This document shows positions 1 to 10,046 of a stretch of DNA of 34,425 nucleotides, in pieces. The stretch is from NCBI GenBank assembly GCA_023375785.1, contig SZWC01000535.1, positions 56,508 through 90,932 on the forward strand, in the 5' to 3' direction. The number at the start of each line of letters is the position of its first letter. The first letter of the stretch is position 1. This DNA is from Penium margaritaceum (taxonomy: Eukaryota; Streptophyta; Zygnematophyceae; Desmidiales; Peniaceae). The position numbers were made by a program, and so were the translations under genes. The notes under the pieces were generated by a model that worked only from the letters and a program-made list of their open reading frames with translations, had not been told where the DNA came from and did not search any database.

Positions 1-2364
1 GTCCCTTCCTGTGAGGGTTCTCGGCGGATGGGGGAGATGTCTCCGCCGTCGACCACTGGTCGCCAGGCTGATGGGTCCGCTCGAGCCCCCTCTCGGTCTC
101 CAGCACTTGACGACCCGGCTATTATCGCCGTTGGCCCAGAGGTATTGCCTGTCCCTGCTAGCACATCTGCTCAGGCGTCTGACCCAGTCCAGCCCACGAC
201 TGTCCCTGCTAGCACCCGTGCTCAGGTGTCTGACCCAGTCCAGCTCCCGCCTGTCCCTGCTAGCACTCCTGCCCAGGTGTCTGACCCAGTCCAGCCCACT
301 CCTGTCCCTGCTTCGACTGACACTCTTTCAGTGTCCGGGCCGGCCTTACCCGCTGACACCCCCAGCTCTGGGTCCCCCACACACGCGTCTCCTCGCACGG
401 CATCCCCGGCTGCCTCGTCTCAGTCCTCACCTGCTGCGGTTGTCCCTGACCCTGTGGAGGTGCCCGTCTCTGCGCCTGCTGCTCATCCCTCGACCTCCGG
501 TTACTCTCGTGAGCCCGGTGGTCGCCTTCGACCACTGGATTCCGGAGCTCAGCGGGTGTCGGGTCCCGGACCCAGGCGCCCCACTCGCAGCATCGCGAGC
601 GGTGATCCAGGCACAAAGGCCCTAGGCCTGAGTGCCCGCACTGAGCCTACAGAGGTACACCCAGCGTGCCCCATCGGGCACGATCTGGTCACTCGCGAGT
701 TCCATATCGCCTGTGACGCAGCAGCTGATCTCGTGACTGTCAGGCCTGACACTGTGGCGTCTGCACTTGCCACGCAGAGTTCCCCCTCTCTGGTCCCTGA
801 TCCGGGCACATTGAGGGAGGCTCTCTCATCATAGGATTCTGATGCCTGGCGAGCTGCTTGCAAGGATGAGCTTCGCGCTATCCGAGAGCACGGAGTCTAT
901 GAGCTGGTCGATCTTCCCCCTGGGAGGAAGGCGATTCAGGTCAAGTGGGTCTTTCGCAAGAAGGTGAAGCCTGATGGCTCACTGGAACGCTACAAGGCCC
1001 GCTTGGTCGTCAAGGGGTTCTCTCAGATTGAGGGAGTTGACTACACTGACACCTTTGCCCCTGTCGGCCGCATGACCTTAGCTCGAGCTCTGTTCGGTGT
1101 AGTGGCTCAGCATGACTGGGAACTACACCAGATGGATGTGAACAACGCGTTCCTCCATGGCTCTCTGGATGAGGAGATCTATGTGGCTCAGCCACCAGGC
1201 TTTGAGGACGGTGACAAGGTCTGGCGCTTGCGCAAGTTCTTGTACGGCCTCAAACAGTCTCCACGGTGTTGGAACCGGGAGATCACAGGCACCTTGACTC
1301 GTGCGGGATACGTACAGAGCGAGGCTGACCCCTCGCTGTTCATCCTGCCGACACCCGAGCGTCTCACCGCCATCCTGGTCTATGTTGATGACCTTCTGAT
1401 TGCGTCTCCATCCCTGGAGGCCGTGAAGGAGGCCAAGGCTGTCCTGCAGACCGCCTACAGGATGAAGGACCTCGGTCCTGCATCGGTGTTTCTCGGTATG
1501 GAGATCGTACGTGATCGCAGACATCGGACACTACTGCTGCATCAGGCCCGATATGCACGAGTCGTGGGGGAGCGCTTTAGCGATCTCCTTGGTGCAGTGC
1601 CCACTACTTCCACACCCATCACACCTGATGGGCAGGATTCCCTGAAGGTGGACGACCCTACACAGCTGGGGGAGACAGTGGACGTGACCTTGTACCTCCG
1701 TCTGATCGGATCTCTGATGTACCTGGCCACGACCACGCGTCCCGACATCGCGTTCGCCGTCAACCTCCTCGCTCAGTTCTCGCAGGCTCCACGTGCGAGA
1801 GCTCTTCACGCGGCTGTGCGAGTGGTACGGTACGTGGTTTCCACGCCGTATCTCGGACTCTGCTTTCGTCGGCAGTGTTCGGTGGTCCTTGACGGCTACA
1901 CTGACAGCGACTGGGCTTGGAGTCCCGACGGGCGCAGTCGCACCGGCTACGTGTTCCTGCTCGGTGGTACCGCTTTGTCATGGCGAAGCGGGAAGCAGGG
2001 CTGCATCGCACGTAGCTCGTCGGAGGCAGAGTATGTGGCTTTGGGGGCAGGGGCTGCTGAGGCAGTCTGGCTGCAGCTCTTGTTTCTTGAGCTTGGGCAA
2101 TCAGTACCCGCCATTGTGCTGCGTTGCGACAACCAGAGTGCTCTCGCCATTGCGGAGAACTCTGGTGTGTTTCATGCTCGCACAAAGCACATTGCGGTTG
2201 AGCATCACTTCGTTCGTGATCTGGTGGAGCGACGCGTGATCTCCATCATGTGGATTGGCACTGACTTGCAGCGAGCTGATTTCTTGACGAAGGCACTTGC
2301 ACGCGGAAAGTTCCTGGTGGCCATTCGTTCTGTTGGGCTTCGCCCCGTTTGTGACAGTGGTTGA
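1..2364 (+). pseudogene. copia pol fragment (integrase tail, RT, RNase H) with in-frame TAG
   Basis: One frame stays open from base 1 to the TGA at 2362-2364 except for a TAG at 832-834. The sister element on the minus strand has CAG (Gln, in SSQDADAW) at that codon, so this is a CAG-to-TAG change. The first ~800 bases encode a Pro/Ser/Thr-rich linker after the integrase. The RVT_2 reverse transcriptase follows (YKARLVVKG, QMDVNNAFLHG, catalytic YVDD at 1381-1392, then LLIAS), then copia RNase H (TDSDWAWS near 1895, SSSEAEY, ADFLTKALARGKF near 2275-2313). It would copy element RNA into DNA in cytoplasmic particles. It is broken by one nonsense codon here and truncated by the window edge. Confidence 0.9.
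151..318 (+). repeat. 51-bp in-frame tandem repeat in the pol linker
   Basis: Three full copies (151-201, 202-252, 253-303) and a short fourth encode a 17-residue unit of the form VPAST-x-AQ-x-SDPVQ-x-x-x. The sister minus-strand element lacks this expansion, so it arose in this copy or its sublineage. It lies in the flexible region between integrase and reverse transcriptase, where length changes are tolerated. Confidence 0.85.
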
Positions 2365-2467
2365 GTGTGGGATGTACGTTGCCGTCTCATCTGTCTGTGT
2401 CACTCACTATGTGATTGTACCAGTGCTGCACGCGTATGGACATGCGTACCATCGGGTCATGGGGGAG

Positions 2468-3108
2468 TGTTGTGCTTTGTGCCGTCTTGTACAGTTTACT
2501 GTGACCACTCGGCCGTGTCCATACTCGTGCAGATCCCTGAGGCAGGCGGATCTGGTGACACCGGCGCGACAACAGGCGGCGGCCTACCTGTCTGGAGCTG
2601 ACCGACCACTGTTCCAGAGCCACAGATGTCACCGGGACTCCCTGCTGTGCTTTCTACGTCCTGCAGGTGCCTTTCGGCGGACTGGGCATGAGGCCCATTT
2701 GCATGTTTTTGCATTATATACTCGCTGTCAGTCGATGGATGCATGCATGTGACCAGTCGTTGCGTGCGTCTTTTGATTCTGCACGTCTAGGTTCAGACGG
2801 CGTAGGATTCTGACATGTGTGCGCAGAGTTACGGCCAAAACAGTGGTTTTGGGCCGGTTTTAGGACAGCTCTTGGACTGCCGCGTGCGACACCCGCCGTG
2901 CGCCGCGGCAGGTATTTATGCCATGGACCTGTCATTTGTCATTTCTCTCTGCATTTACTAAGCTATTGAAGCTTATGAGACTTTGCGCGTCTCCCTAGCC
3001 TGATCCTTGCTGTTTCTTGCACCTGCCTGCTTGCTAGTGCGTCAGCTGACTGGACAGTGTCGCCATGTCAGCAGCAGCAAGGCTAGGAAGCTTCCTAGCA
3101 GTTTCTCA
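2468..3108 (+). repeat. 3' LTR of the plus-strand copia element
   Basis: It begins TGTTGTG directly after a short purine run (ATGGGGGAG, 2459-2467) and ends near TTTCTCA, about 641 bp. It aligns with the 634-bp LTRs at 11465-12098 and 18656-19289 in the other orientation. Shared landmarks are CAGATCCCTGAGGC-like sequence near the start, TATTTATGCCATGGACCTGTC near 2911-2931, and the palindrome AGGAAGCTTCCT near the end (3086-3097). The TATTTA stretch could be the promoter TATA element, which is inference only. Confidence 0.8.
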
Positions 3109-3317
3109 CTCGTCTCCCGGTACCACCCGGAGTCATCCTTCCTGGTAACTGAGTGGGAGGAACACGACTGGAACTGTCACGTCAACGTTGTGGAGCGCAT
3201 GACTCCTCGCTCCCCAGACAGTGTTGAAGAGCACACGATGAGACTTGGAGGCAGTCAACGTGTCCGTCCGTATCGTGCTTACCGTGCCGGTGGGTTGAAC
3301 CCACCTTCTTTGTAGAC
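3109..3317. other. Spacer between copia LTR and MULE gene
   Basis: No gene is recognised. It probably contains the 5' flank of the MULE gene that follows. I looked for a Mutator-type terminal inverted repeat against 8500-9100 and saw none that is convincing. Confidence 0.4.
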
Positions 3318-4025
3318 ATGGCGTCGGCGCCGACGGGGTTGGACCTCCTGCTTGGTCGAAGTACGCTGTCCGCTAGCCATGTCAGTGAACTATGTCTTCT
3401 GCCTATTTGCCACACATGTGACTGACATGTATGTTTGCACGTCCGCTGTGCAGGGTCGTCTGATGATGAGACCCCGCCGCCCCCGCCGGAGAACAGTGTC
3501 GAAGATTTTGAAGCCGCTCCATCCCGTGCGCGCAAACGCAAAGGACGATGCACTGATTTCCCTGGCAGTCGCGCCTTCCGCAACATGGACGCCTGTCGCG
3601 AAGCGGTGCAAGACTACGCCGTCGACCGCGGCATGCCGGTGTCATGGGTCCGCAGCGAGCCAACTCGCCTGGAAGTCCGCTGCGGACTATGGAAACAAGC
3701 AGGCTGCAAGTGGCTCTTGAAGGCGCGCTACCAGCGCAAGAACGGCAACGTTGCCGTTACCGAGTTTGTAGATGGCCACAAGTGTTCCCCCACTGGAAAG
3801 AAGGGTGACCAGGCGCGCCGGGCTACCTGGGTCCTGCGACACATCGAGCACACTATCAAGAAGAAGCCCTCCACGGACACAAAAGCGTTGCAGCAGATTG
3901 TCGAGGCTCGTACTGGGGAGGAGGTGCATTACCACGTGGTCTACCGTGCGAAGAAGGCGGCCCAGGAGAAACTGATGGGCGAGAAGGCGTTGTCGTGGTC
4001 CCTGTTCCCGGCGTATGTCGCGGAG

Positions 4026-4126
4026 GTAAGTCGTTATAGCCTCCATCGCTGCTTCCCCATCCCTTTTTGCGAGTGATACAGAGCTCTGTGTTCAAGCAAC
4101 GTCCCCATGCCATGTTTGTCGTGCAG
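4026..4126 (+). other. Intron in the MULE transposase gene (101 bp)
   Basis: The donor is GAG|GTAAGTCG and the acceptor GTGCAG|CTGAAA. Both junctions are phase 0, and removal joins AYVAE to LKRVDPRT in one frame between the MuDR domain and the MULE core. Without removal the frame stops at 4074-4076. Confidence 0.8.
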
Positions 4127-4129
4127 CTG

Positions 4130-4766
4130 AAACGGGTGGACCCCCGGACTGTCGCTACCGCAGAGTAAGACAAGAAAAACATCTTCCGCCGAGCCTTCGT
4201 AGCACCGGGGGCGTGTCGGGAGGGGTGGAATCATGTGCGGCGCATCATAACCATGGACGCGACTTTCCTCAAAAACGGATTCAAGCAAGTTCTACTCATT
4301 GCGCAATACTGGGACGCAAACAACCACTCCGTGCCCATGGCGTGGGCGCTGTGCGGTCAAGAGGACAAGGACAACTGGCTGTGGTTCGTGCAGCACCTGG
4401 TGCAGGCCTACCCCACTGCTCGCGACCGAGGAACTGCCATCATTTCCNAAACGGGTGGACCCCCGGACGGTCGCTACCGCAGAGCAAGACAAGAAGAACG
4501 TCTTCCGCCGAGCCTTCGTAGCACCGGGGGCGTGTCGGGAGGGGTGGAATCATGTGCGGCGCATCATAACCATGGACGCGACTTTCCTCAAAAACGGATT
4601 CAAGCAAGTTCTACTCATTGCGCAATACTGGGACGCAAACAACCACTCCGTGCCCATGGCGTGGGCGCTGTGCGGTCAAGAGGACAAGGACAACTGGCTG
4701 TGGTTCGTGCAGCACCTGGTGCAGGCCTACCCCACTGCTCGCGACCGAGGAACTGCCATCATTTCC
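4130..4766 (+). repeat. 318-bp duplication across single N (assembly join)
   Basis: Copy 1 is 4130-4447 and copy 2 is 4449-4766, equal in length with no indels and separated by one N at 4448. They differ at a few bases, including TAA (4166) versus CAA (4485). Reading from copy 1 into copy 2 repeats the start of the catalytic core, which no transposase does. The real locus probably has one copy. Confidence 0.9.
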
Positions 4767-5689
4767 GACCGTGACGGCGGGCTGCTTGCCGTTGTAGCCC
4801 GTAAATTGCCAGGAGCGACACACACATATTGTGCACAGCACATCCGCGAGAACGTCAAGTCCAAGGCGAGCCAGGTCGCCGCGGACCTCTTCTGGACTCT
4901 GGCACATGCGTACACCCCACGGGAGTTCAAGCGAGCACAGGAACAGTTGGCAAAGGCGTCCGAGCCAGGACTGTAGTACATTTTTGGTGGGCCCACAGAA
5001 CCGGGCATCCCTCTCGCGACGTGGAGCCGAGTGTACATCCCCATTCCCCGTGGAGGCCACACTACAAGCAACACGGCCGAGTCTCTCAACGCTCGTATCA
5101 TGGACTTGAGGCACCTGTACCCCTTTCACTGCTTCGCACAGCTCTACATCTGGGTGCAGAAGCTGTTCGCAGAGCGCCGGAAGTTGGCGCATGAATGTGA
5201 GACTACGCTGGCACCCTTCGCCGACGCCAAGGTAACGAACTACAATCAGAAGGCCCGTGAGTACGACATCATCCCGGCCGGCCCACTGTCGGGAACGGTC
5301 TCTGGTCCAAAGAGCCTGTCCGGCCGTTAGGTGGATTGCAATGCAAAAAAATGCAGTTGCGGACAATGGGCTGAGTACGGAATTCCTTGCGAACACGCCG
5401 TGAGTCTGCTTCTGGATGCTGGGGTCAACCCCGACATGTACGTGGACATCCACCTCACAAAGATGGCGTTGAAGAGAACTTACCGTCACCCCATGCCCGG
5501 TGTCAACCTTGGCGACGTGCAGTACGCAGAGAATGGGTGGGGACCCCGGGCAAAAAGCGTGGCGATAGACGGCCCAAGTCCAAACGCAAGGACCGCTATG
5601 AACGTCGCAAGAGAGATCGCATCTGTAGCCATTGCGGCCTGTCCGGACATGGCCCGCGTAAGTGCACCAACCTACCTGCACTGTCTGCA

Positions 5690-6100
5690 GCTAACGTGGC
5701 CGCAGCACCTGCCAAACAGCTTGCCTCTGGCCGCGGAGTGCGAGGTGATGGTGGACAACAACTTGGGCCAGCAGGATCAGCAGCAGCAGGAACACACGGG
5801 GCAGCAACAGGAGCACGAACACGTGGAGCAGCAGGAGCAGGTGGAGGAGCTGGAGCTGTTGGAGCACCAGGAGCATCATGAGTAGCAGGAGCAGCAGGAG
5901 CATATGCACGAGCACCTAGAGCAGGAGGAGCAGCAGGAGCAGCAGGAGCGTCTGGAGCAGCGGGAGCATCAAGGGCAGCAGGAGCATCTGAAGCAGCAGG
6001 AGCAGCAGGAGGAACAGGAGCATCAGGACCAGCAGGAGCAGCAGGAACAGTAGCAGCAGCAGGAGCAGCAGGTACTGGTGCAGCAAGTGCTGCTGCAGGT
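5690..6100 (+). repeat. GCAGGAGCA-type low-complexity tract in the transposase
   Basis: Imperfect GAGCAGCAG/GCAGGA repeats. In the frame that carries the zinc knuckle upstream and the acidic tail downstream they read as an Ala-Gly linker (GAAGAAGAS...). Other frames give Gln/Glu-rich (plus) or Ala/Pro-rich and Leu-rich (minus) runs, which are shadows. One TGA at 5879-5881 interrupts the Ala-Gly frame. Confidence 0.8.
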
Positions 6101-6439
6101 GATATGGCAGATGCGGATGACGCAGCAGAACCCGCATTTTCATTGCAGGTTGACAACCCTGGTAGTCCTGCAGAGAACGATCCCTCGTCCTCGGAGTGGT
6201 CAGAGGAGGACAGTGCCTCAGACTATGAGACAAGTGAGACTGAAGAGTGGGAGTCAATGGATTCCTCCTCCCACTCTGACGCATCCGAGGAAGACGAACC
6301 CATCCAACGCAAACGCAAACGCAGAGGCCGTTCTGTGTGAACATAGGTAAAGCTACATTGTGTGACCTCCATTGATGGCTCATGCTGCCTTGTGTACTTT
6401 GTATACTTTGTGACTTCTTAACAGTGCTGTGTTCACTTT

Positions 6440-7094
6440 TCATGTGTGCAGGTGAGGCAGATTCATGTCCTTATGAAGACAGTGGTCAAGCGGCAGCCAA
6501 GGCTGAAAGTGCACCGGCACAGGGTCAGATCACATGTGGCCCAAGACACGGGATGTGCCATGGAGGAAGCACAAGTCATGTGTTACAGGATGGCTAGTCT
6601 CAACCTGGGCAGAGCAGACGTGGAGCAGGCCAGATATGAAGTGGCAAACCCATGCACGGGCATGTGTGCGTCCCCCTTTGGGGAGGTCTTCTATGATGCT
6701 TGCNTCATGTGTGCAGGTGAGGCAGATCCATGTCCTTGTGAAGACAGTGGTCAAGCGGCAGCCAAGGCTGAAAGTGCACCGGCACAGGGTCAGATCACAT
6801 GTGGCCCAAGACACGGGATGTGCCATGGAGGAAGCACAAGTCATGTGTTACAGGATGGCTAGTCTCAACCTGGGCAGAGCAGACGTGGAGCAGGCCAGAT
6901 ATGAAGTGGCAAACCCATGCACGGGCATGTGTGCGTCCCCCTTTGGGGAGGTCTTCTATGATGCGTGCGTAGAGTTCAATGAAGTTGCAGAGTGCCCTGC
7001 TTGTGAGGTCATCTGTTACGTGCACGGCTTACCCGTGCATGTTCAGTTGTGGATCAGTACGTGTGACTTAGCACCTCTGTTGTACTGGGCTTGA
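6440..7094 (+). CDS. Weak reading frame after the transposase, unknown
   Basis: Just after a TGTGCAG acceptor-like site, a frame with no stop reads through about 6705-7094 and ends WA-TGA. It contains AQDTGCAMEEAQVMCYRMASLNLG and a Cys-containing tail (VEFNEVAECPACEVICYVHG). I recognise no domain. The segment 6440-6703 is repeated at 6705-6968 around the single N at 6704, both 264 bp, which is again an unmerged contig overlap. It could be a 3' exon or UTR of the MULE gene (a donor-like AG|GTAAAG lies at about 6347) or chance. Confidence 0.25.
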
Positions 7095-7682
7095 CGTTCA
7101 CTAACTCCTGCACAATATCATTGGAACAGACCCGTCTCTACTGTTTCATTCATTTCCATACTAGTTTGAAGCGAATTAACCTTTGTCATGAATAGTCCAA
7201 TGTTATGAATGACATAAAGCCAGTGTAAGAGTGGTGACTACAGTACAGTGGACAGTTTTCCGCAACTTGGCAGTCACTTGCACCTGTCACATTCTGTTAC
7301 ATGTTACACAGTGGGACACTGGAAGGGTGGAAGGGTGCAAAGAAGTCTCGTAGTATATGAAACCGTGAATAAATGAATGCCATATCCACTATCTCTTTTG
7401 TAAACTATGGGTAAAGGAAGTAATGGACACTATGTGAATGTTTTCTATCAATGTTGTGCAGCAAGGCCACTACCTGACGCAAAGATAGTCAGGAGTGGCA
7501 TGTAATTGGAAAATGTATTGGAACATGCTCCACATGTCCACTATGTGTCACTTGGCATTGACATGGCATACTCAGAACACAATTGACGACAGCGCGTTCT
7601 CTGTGGTGCATGCGAAAGTAGCAACATTGGGTACGTTCATGGGAACATGATGAACACATAAGCAACGCAACCACCGAGAGTA
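7095..7682. other. AT-richer spacer, nothing recognised
   Basis: This stretch lies between two convergent decayed genes. I saw no reading frame with a recognisable domain, no RNA gene and no repeat. AATAAA-like text (GAATAAATGAATG near 7366) could serve as a polyadenylation signal for the plus-strand gene, which is speculative. Confidence 0.3.
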
Positions 7683-8423
7683 TCAAGCCCAAAGCAGCCA
7701 CTGCCCAGGGGTGTGAGGAGGACGTGGAGTTGGCATGCGTTCACCCAAAATCCAGCACATGGTCTCTGGTTCGCATGGGTCGTTCACCCAAGTAGGTTGG
7801 ACCTCCGTGGCAACAAGCGTGTCCCAGCGATGCTTGATCCTAGCCCATGCCTCCTCCACTTGCTGGGGAGTGAGCTGTGGCCTGCTGGGTCTGGTAGGTT
7901 CACCACCCCATGGGCCAACTTGATCCCATCGGTAGATCCTCGCCACAGTGTCCCACGTGTAGGTACGCTCGGTCCAGAACCGCATACGCACGTCCATAAC
8001 GCCAGTGGGCTTGGTGTCGTCATGACGATATACCATGCGACCCATGTTTTGTACGGTGTACAACACCGTCAATGGAGATGGCTAACGATAGTTGCCACCT
8101 CCGTATTTGTACGTGCACTAGGAGCGGTTACATCCGCAGGGACAGTTAGGCTTAGATGATATCCACGGCTCCCATGCGTCAGGGCTGTTCAATGGTCTAT
8201 GACTCGGCAATGGCCATTCGAGGGTCTGTGCCATGGCTTCAGGAGTCGCAACCCATGTGGTCTGGGGCGAATGGCGGCCATGTACGTTCCTGGTACGTGC
8301 GTTTCTGAGGTCCCATGCTTCCTTAATGGCGACCCATGCTCGGTGGGCAACAAAGGGGTCCACATAATATCCAGTACTCCACCCGCAACCATTTCCGCCA
8401 TTCCTGCGACCGTCGGATGACAT
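7683..8423 (-). pseudogene. Unknown gene with an internally duplicated domain, two TAG interruptions
   Basis: From ATG 8423 (MSSDGRRNGGNG) one minus-strand frame runs to TGA 7683-7685, interrupted only by TAG at 8118-8120 and 8082-8084. The two halves resemble each other: AHRAWVAIKEAWDLRN...TTWVATPEAMAQ...P..W matches VEEAWARIKHRWDTLV...PTWVNDPCEPET...P..W. So the protein has two copies of an AW-x-x-IK-x-x-WD ... TWV ... W domain. I do not recognise the family; the first motif is loosely like a small helical Myb/trihelix segment, which is weak. It points toward the MULE transposase, the arrangement known for mudrA/mudrB in maize MuDR, but no similarity to mudrB is claimed. Confidence 0.5.
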
Positions 8424-9090
8424 GTTGATGGTTTGCGATGATTGACCATACAATGTACGTCGTAATAAGCGCGAGGGACAGGACGCACGGCGTTGTGGAC
8501 AGGACGAGCAGCCGTCCGGACGCGGACTGTAACCCTAAAGTCTGTCCCTTCTGTGACGTTGAACTACGTCGGTTCAACGAAGTTTATGACGGTTCACGCA
8601 GTGAGTTTATCATGGTAATGAACTTTCCACTTCATGGACGGTGCTCGCGATAGGCGACTTAGCGGTGAACGCTCATTGGACGTTCAGTAGTATCGCGGTT
8701 GCACTGGACCAATACTGGACCACAAAGACAAAGACGCCAAGTCAGACGGGTATGTTGAGACTGTGTGGTGCACTCGCACTGTCGACTGCCACGCTGTCGG
8801 TGCTGTGCTAGGCTACGTTGGGGTCCTGTTTCAATGCTGTTGTCTTCCGCAGGCGCGTGTGGAAAGTGGGTATGCGGAGATTAAGTTCGTCCTCCACACG
8901 ATTTTTGGCACGGTGGACATCCGAAGTATTTGTTTTTAACAGTGGCTATCGGAAGTATTATATACATTTTGTGGACGTTATACGCATGTTTCTGCAAAAG
9001 TGGCCCTCACATGCTTTATATGCGAAAAGTGGGTGCGACGTTCTTTTGTTGCGAAGTCAGTGGGTATACGGCAAGTGTACCCTATGTCCT
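8424..9090. other. Spacer, nothing recognised
   Basis: Contains several short variants of GTGGGTATRCGG (near 8867, 9028 and 9059) and a TATATA stretch near 8960. No supported gene is seen. The plus-strand reading frames here are short and have no domain signature. Confidence 0.3.
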
Positions 9091-9179
9091 ACCCGGCGTT
9101 CGGAAGAATAACACCACCTTACCCGGCGTTCGGAAGAATAAGACTCCCCTACCCGGCGTTCGGAAAATAACACTCCCCT
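9091..9179 (+). repeat. 30-bp tandem repeat, three copies
   Basis: Units start ACCCGGCGTTCGGAA at 9091, 9121 and 9151; the third is one base shorter. They sit just before the hairpin-rich repeat block. Confidence 0.85.
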
Positions 9180-9412
9180 GCCAACGAACACCGAGGAAAA
9201 AAAGCATGTCGACGCTGCATGCAATGCAGCCTCGACATGCTGAAGTCATCAGTATTTTTCTAACATTCACAAAACCCTCTTTTGAGGGGTTTGTGAATGT
9301 TCGAGAGGGGGGGGGGGTGGTTGCGCGTGGTTTGCATGGGGGGTCCGAGACTCCCCATGCATTGAAAGGGAACCTGCTGGGCCCCGCTGCCGCGTGGCCC
9401 AGCAGGAGCTCG

Positions 9413-10046
9413 CGCAAAACTAAAACCCTAAAACCCCGAATGTAATTCGGGGTAGGGTTTGACTACGGTTTGCGTGCAAAAAGTGGGCAGTTTGCGTGAT
9501 AAAAAATGAACAGAACGATTGTTTTCGCTCGTTTTCAAATTTAACGTTTTCGCTTGATCGCGATCGAGCGATGATGTCTTGCTTTTTCTTTTGTTCGACA
9601 AAAAAAAACAAGACATCATCGCTCGATCGCGATTCTTGCGTGGGATCGAGAATCACGATCGAGCAAGGGGGGTTGACATGCCCCACCTCCGCTCGATCAG
9701 CGGTGCATGTCGCTGATCGAGCATGGTGAAGCGAGCAGGCAGTCTAGTTTTTTTTTAACCGCCNCGCAAAACTAAAACCCTAAAACCCCGAATGTAATTC
9801 GGGGTAGGGTTTGACTACGGTTTGCGTGCAAAAAGTGGGCAGTTTGCGTGATAAAAAATGAACAGAACGATTGTTTTCGCTCGTTTTCAAATTTAACGTT
9901 TTCGCTCGATCGCGATTCTTGCGTGGGATCGAGAATCACGATCGAGCAAGGGGGGTTGACATGCCCCACCTCCGCTCGATCAGCGGTGCATGTCGCTGAT
10001 CGAGCATGGTGAAGCGAGCAGGCAGTCTAGTTTTTTTTTAACCGCC
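9413..10046. repeat. Duplication across the single N at 9764 (assembly join)
   Basis: 9413-9763 is repeated at 9765-10046 with a single N at 9764. Copy 1 is 69 bp longer because it carries the long palindrome at 9557-9633, absent from copy 2. The two probably represent overlapping contigs or alleles differing by the palindrome. Confidence 0.8.
9557..9633. repeat. Perfect 25-bp inverted repeat (long hairpin)
   Basis: Left arm 9557-9581 and right arm 9609-9633 are exact reverse complements, centred on a poly-T/poly-A loop with further partial pairing. The arm includes GATCGAGCGATGATGTCTTG. Confidence 0.95.

Larger units (their letters stand above)
1..3108 (+). mobile_element. Ty1/copia LTR retrotransposon, 3' portion
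   Basis: The window opens inside a copia-type element: the end of the integrase/linker, reverse transcriptase, RNase H, a short purine run and one LTR ending near 3108. The 5' LTR, gag, protease and integrase core lie before the window. The encoded protein is close to that of the minus-strand element at 11465-19289, so the two belong to one family. Order integrase-RT-RNase H is the defining feature of copia. The right end (TTTCTCA near 3102-3108) is set by comparison with the diverged LTR that starts at 10653 on the other strand. No target duplication can be checked because the left end is missing. Confidence 0.9.
3318..6340 (+). pseudogene. Mutator-like (MULE/MuDR) transposase, decayed
   Basis: Domains in order: MuDR N-terminal zinc-binding domain (about 3540-3790; RCG..AGCKW....DGHKC), MULE catalytic core (MDATFLKNG, then ISDRDGG at about 4760-4780, then YCAQHIREN), SWIM finger CxCx8CxH at 5352-5396, CCHC zinc knuckle (CSHCGLSGHGPRKC, about 5623-5664), Ala/Gly-rich linker, and an acidic C-terminus ending in a basic run QRKRKRRGR. 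It would cut and paste a DNA element in the nucleus. The reading is broken by TAA 4166, TAG 4974, TAG 5328, a one-base frameshift near 5540 and TGA 5879; the true end is TGA 6338-6340. A first exon at ATG 3318 (MASAPTGLDLLLG) spliced into about 3454 is possible but the donor is uncertain. The apparent duplication at 4130-4766 is an assembly join. Confidence 0.88.

Noticed and set aside
4130..6968. True tandem duplications in and after the MULE gene
   Set aside because: Each is centred on a single N and repeats exactly the end of the left contig, which points to assembly.
7489..7701. Minus-strand frame starting MAALGLILSVVALL, signal-peptide-like
   Set aside because: Its start is not an ATG, it overlaps the end of the duplicated-domain gene, and the rest shows no feature.
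3109..9090. Terminal inverted repeats bounding the MULE
   Set aside because: I compared the left flank with several right-flank stretches in reverse complement and saw only short chance matches.
9413..9460. Telomere-like AAACCCTAAAACCCC
   Set aside because: It is a single occurrence that forms one arm of a bulged hairpin, not a telomeric array.
9685..9751. Helitron 3' end (hairpin followed by CTAGT)
   Set aside because: A 12-bp hairpin is followed by CTAG about 25 bases later, but the distance is longer than usual, no TC 5' end or Rep/Hel gene is seen, and the sequence is part of a tandem repeat.
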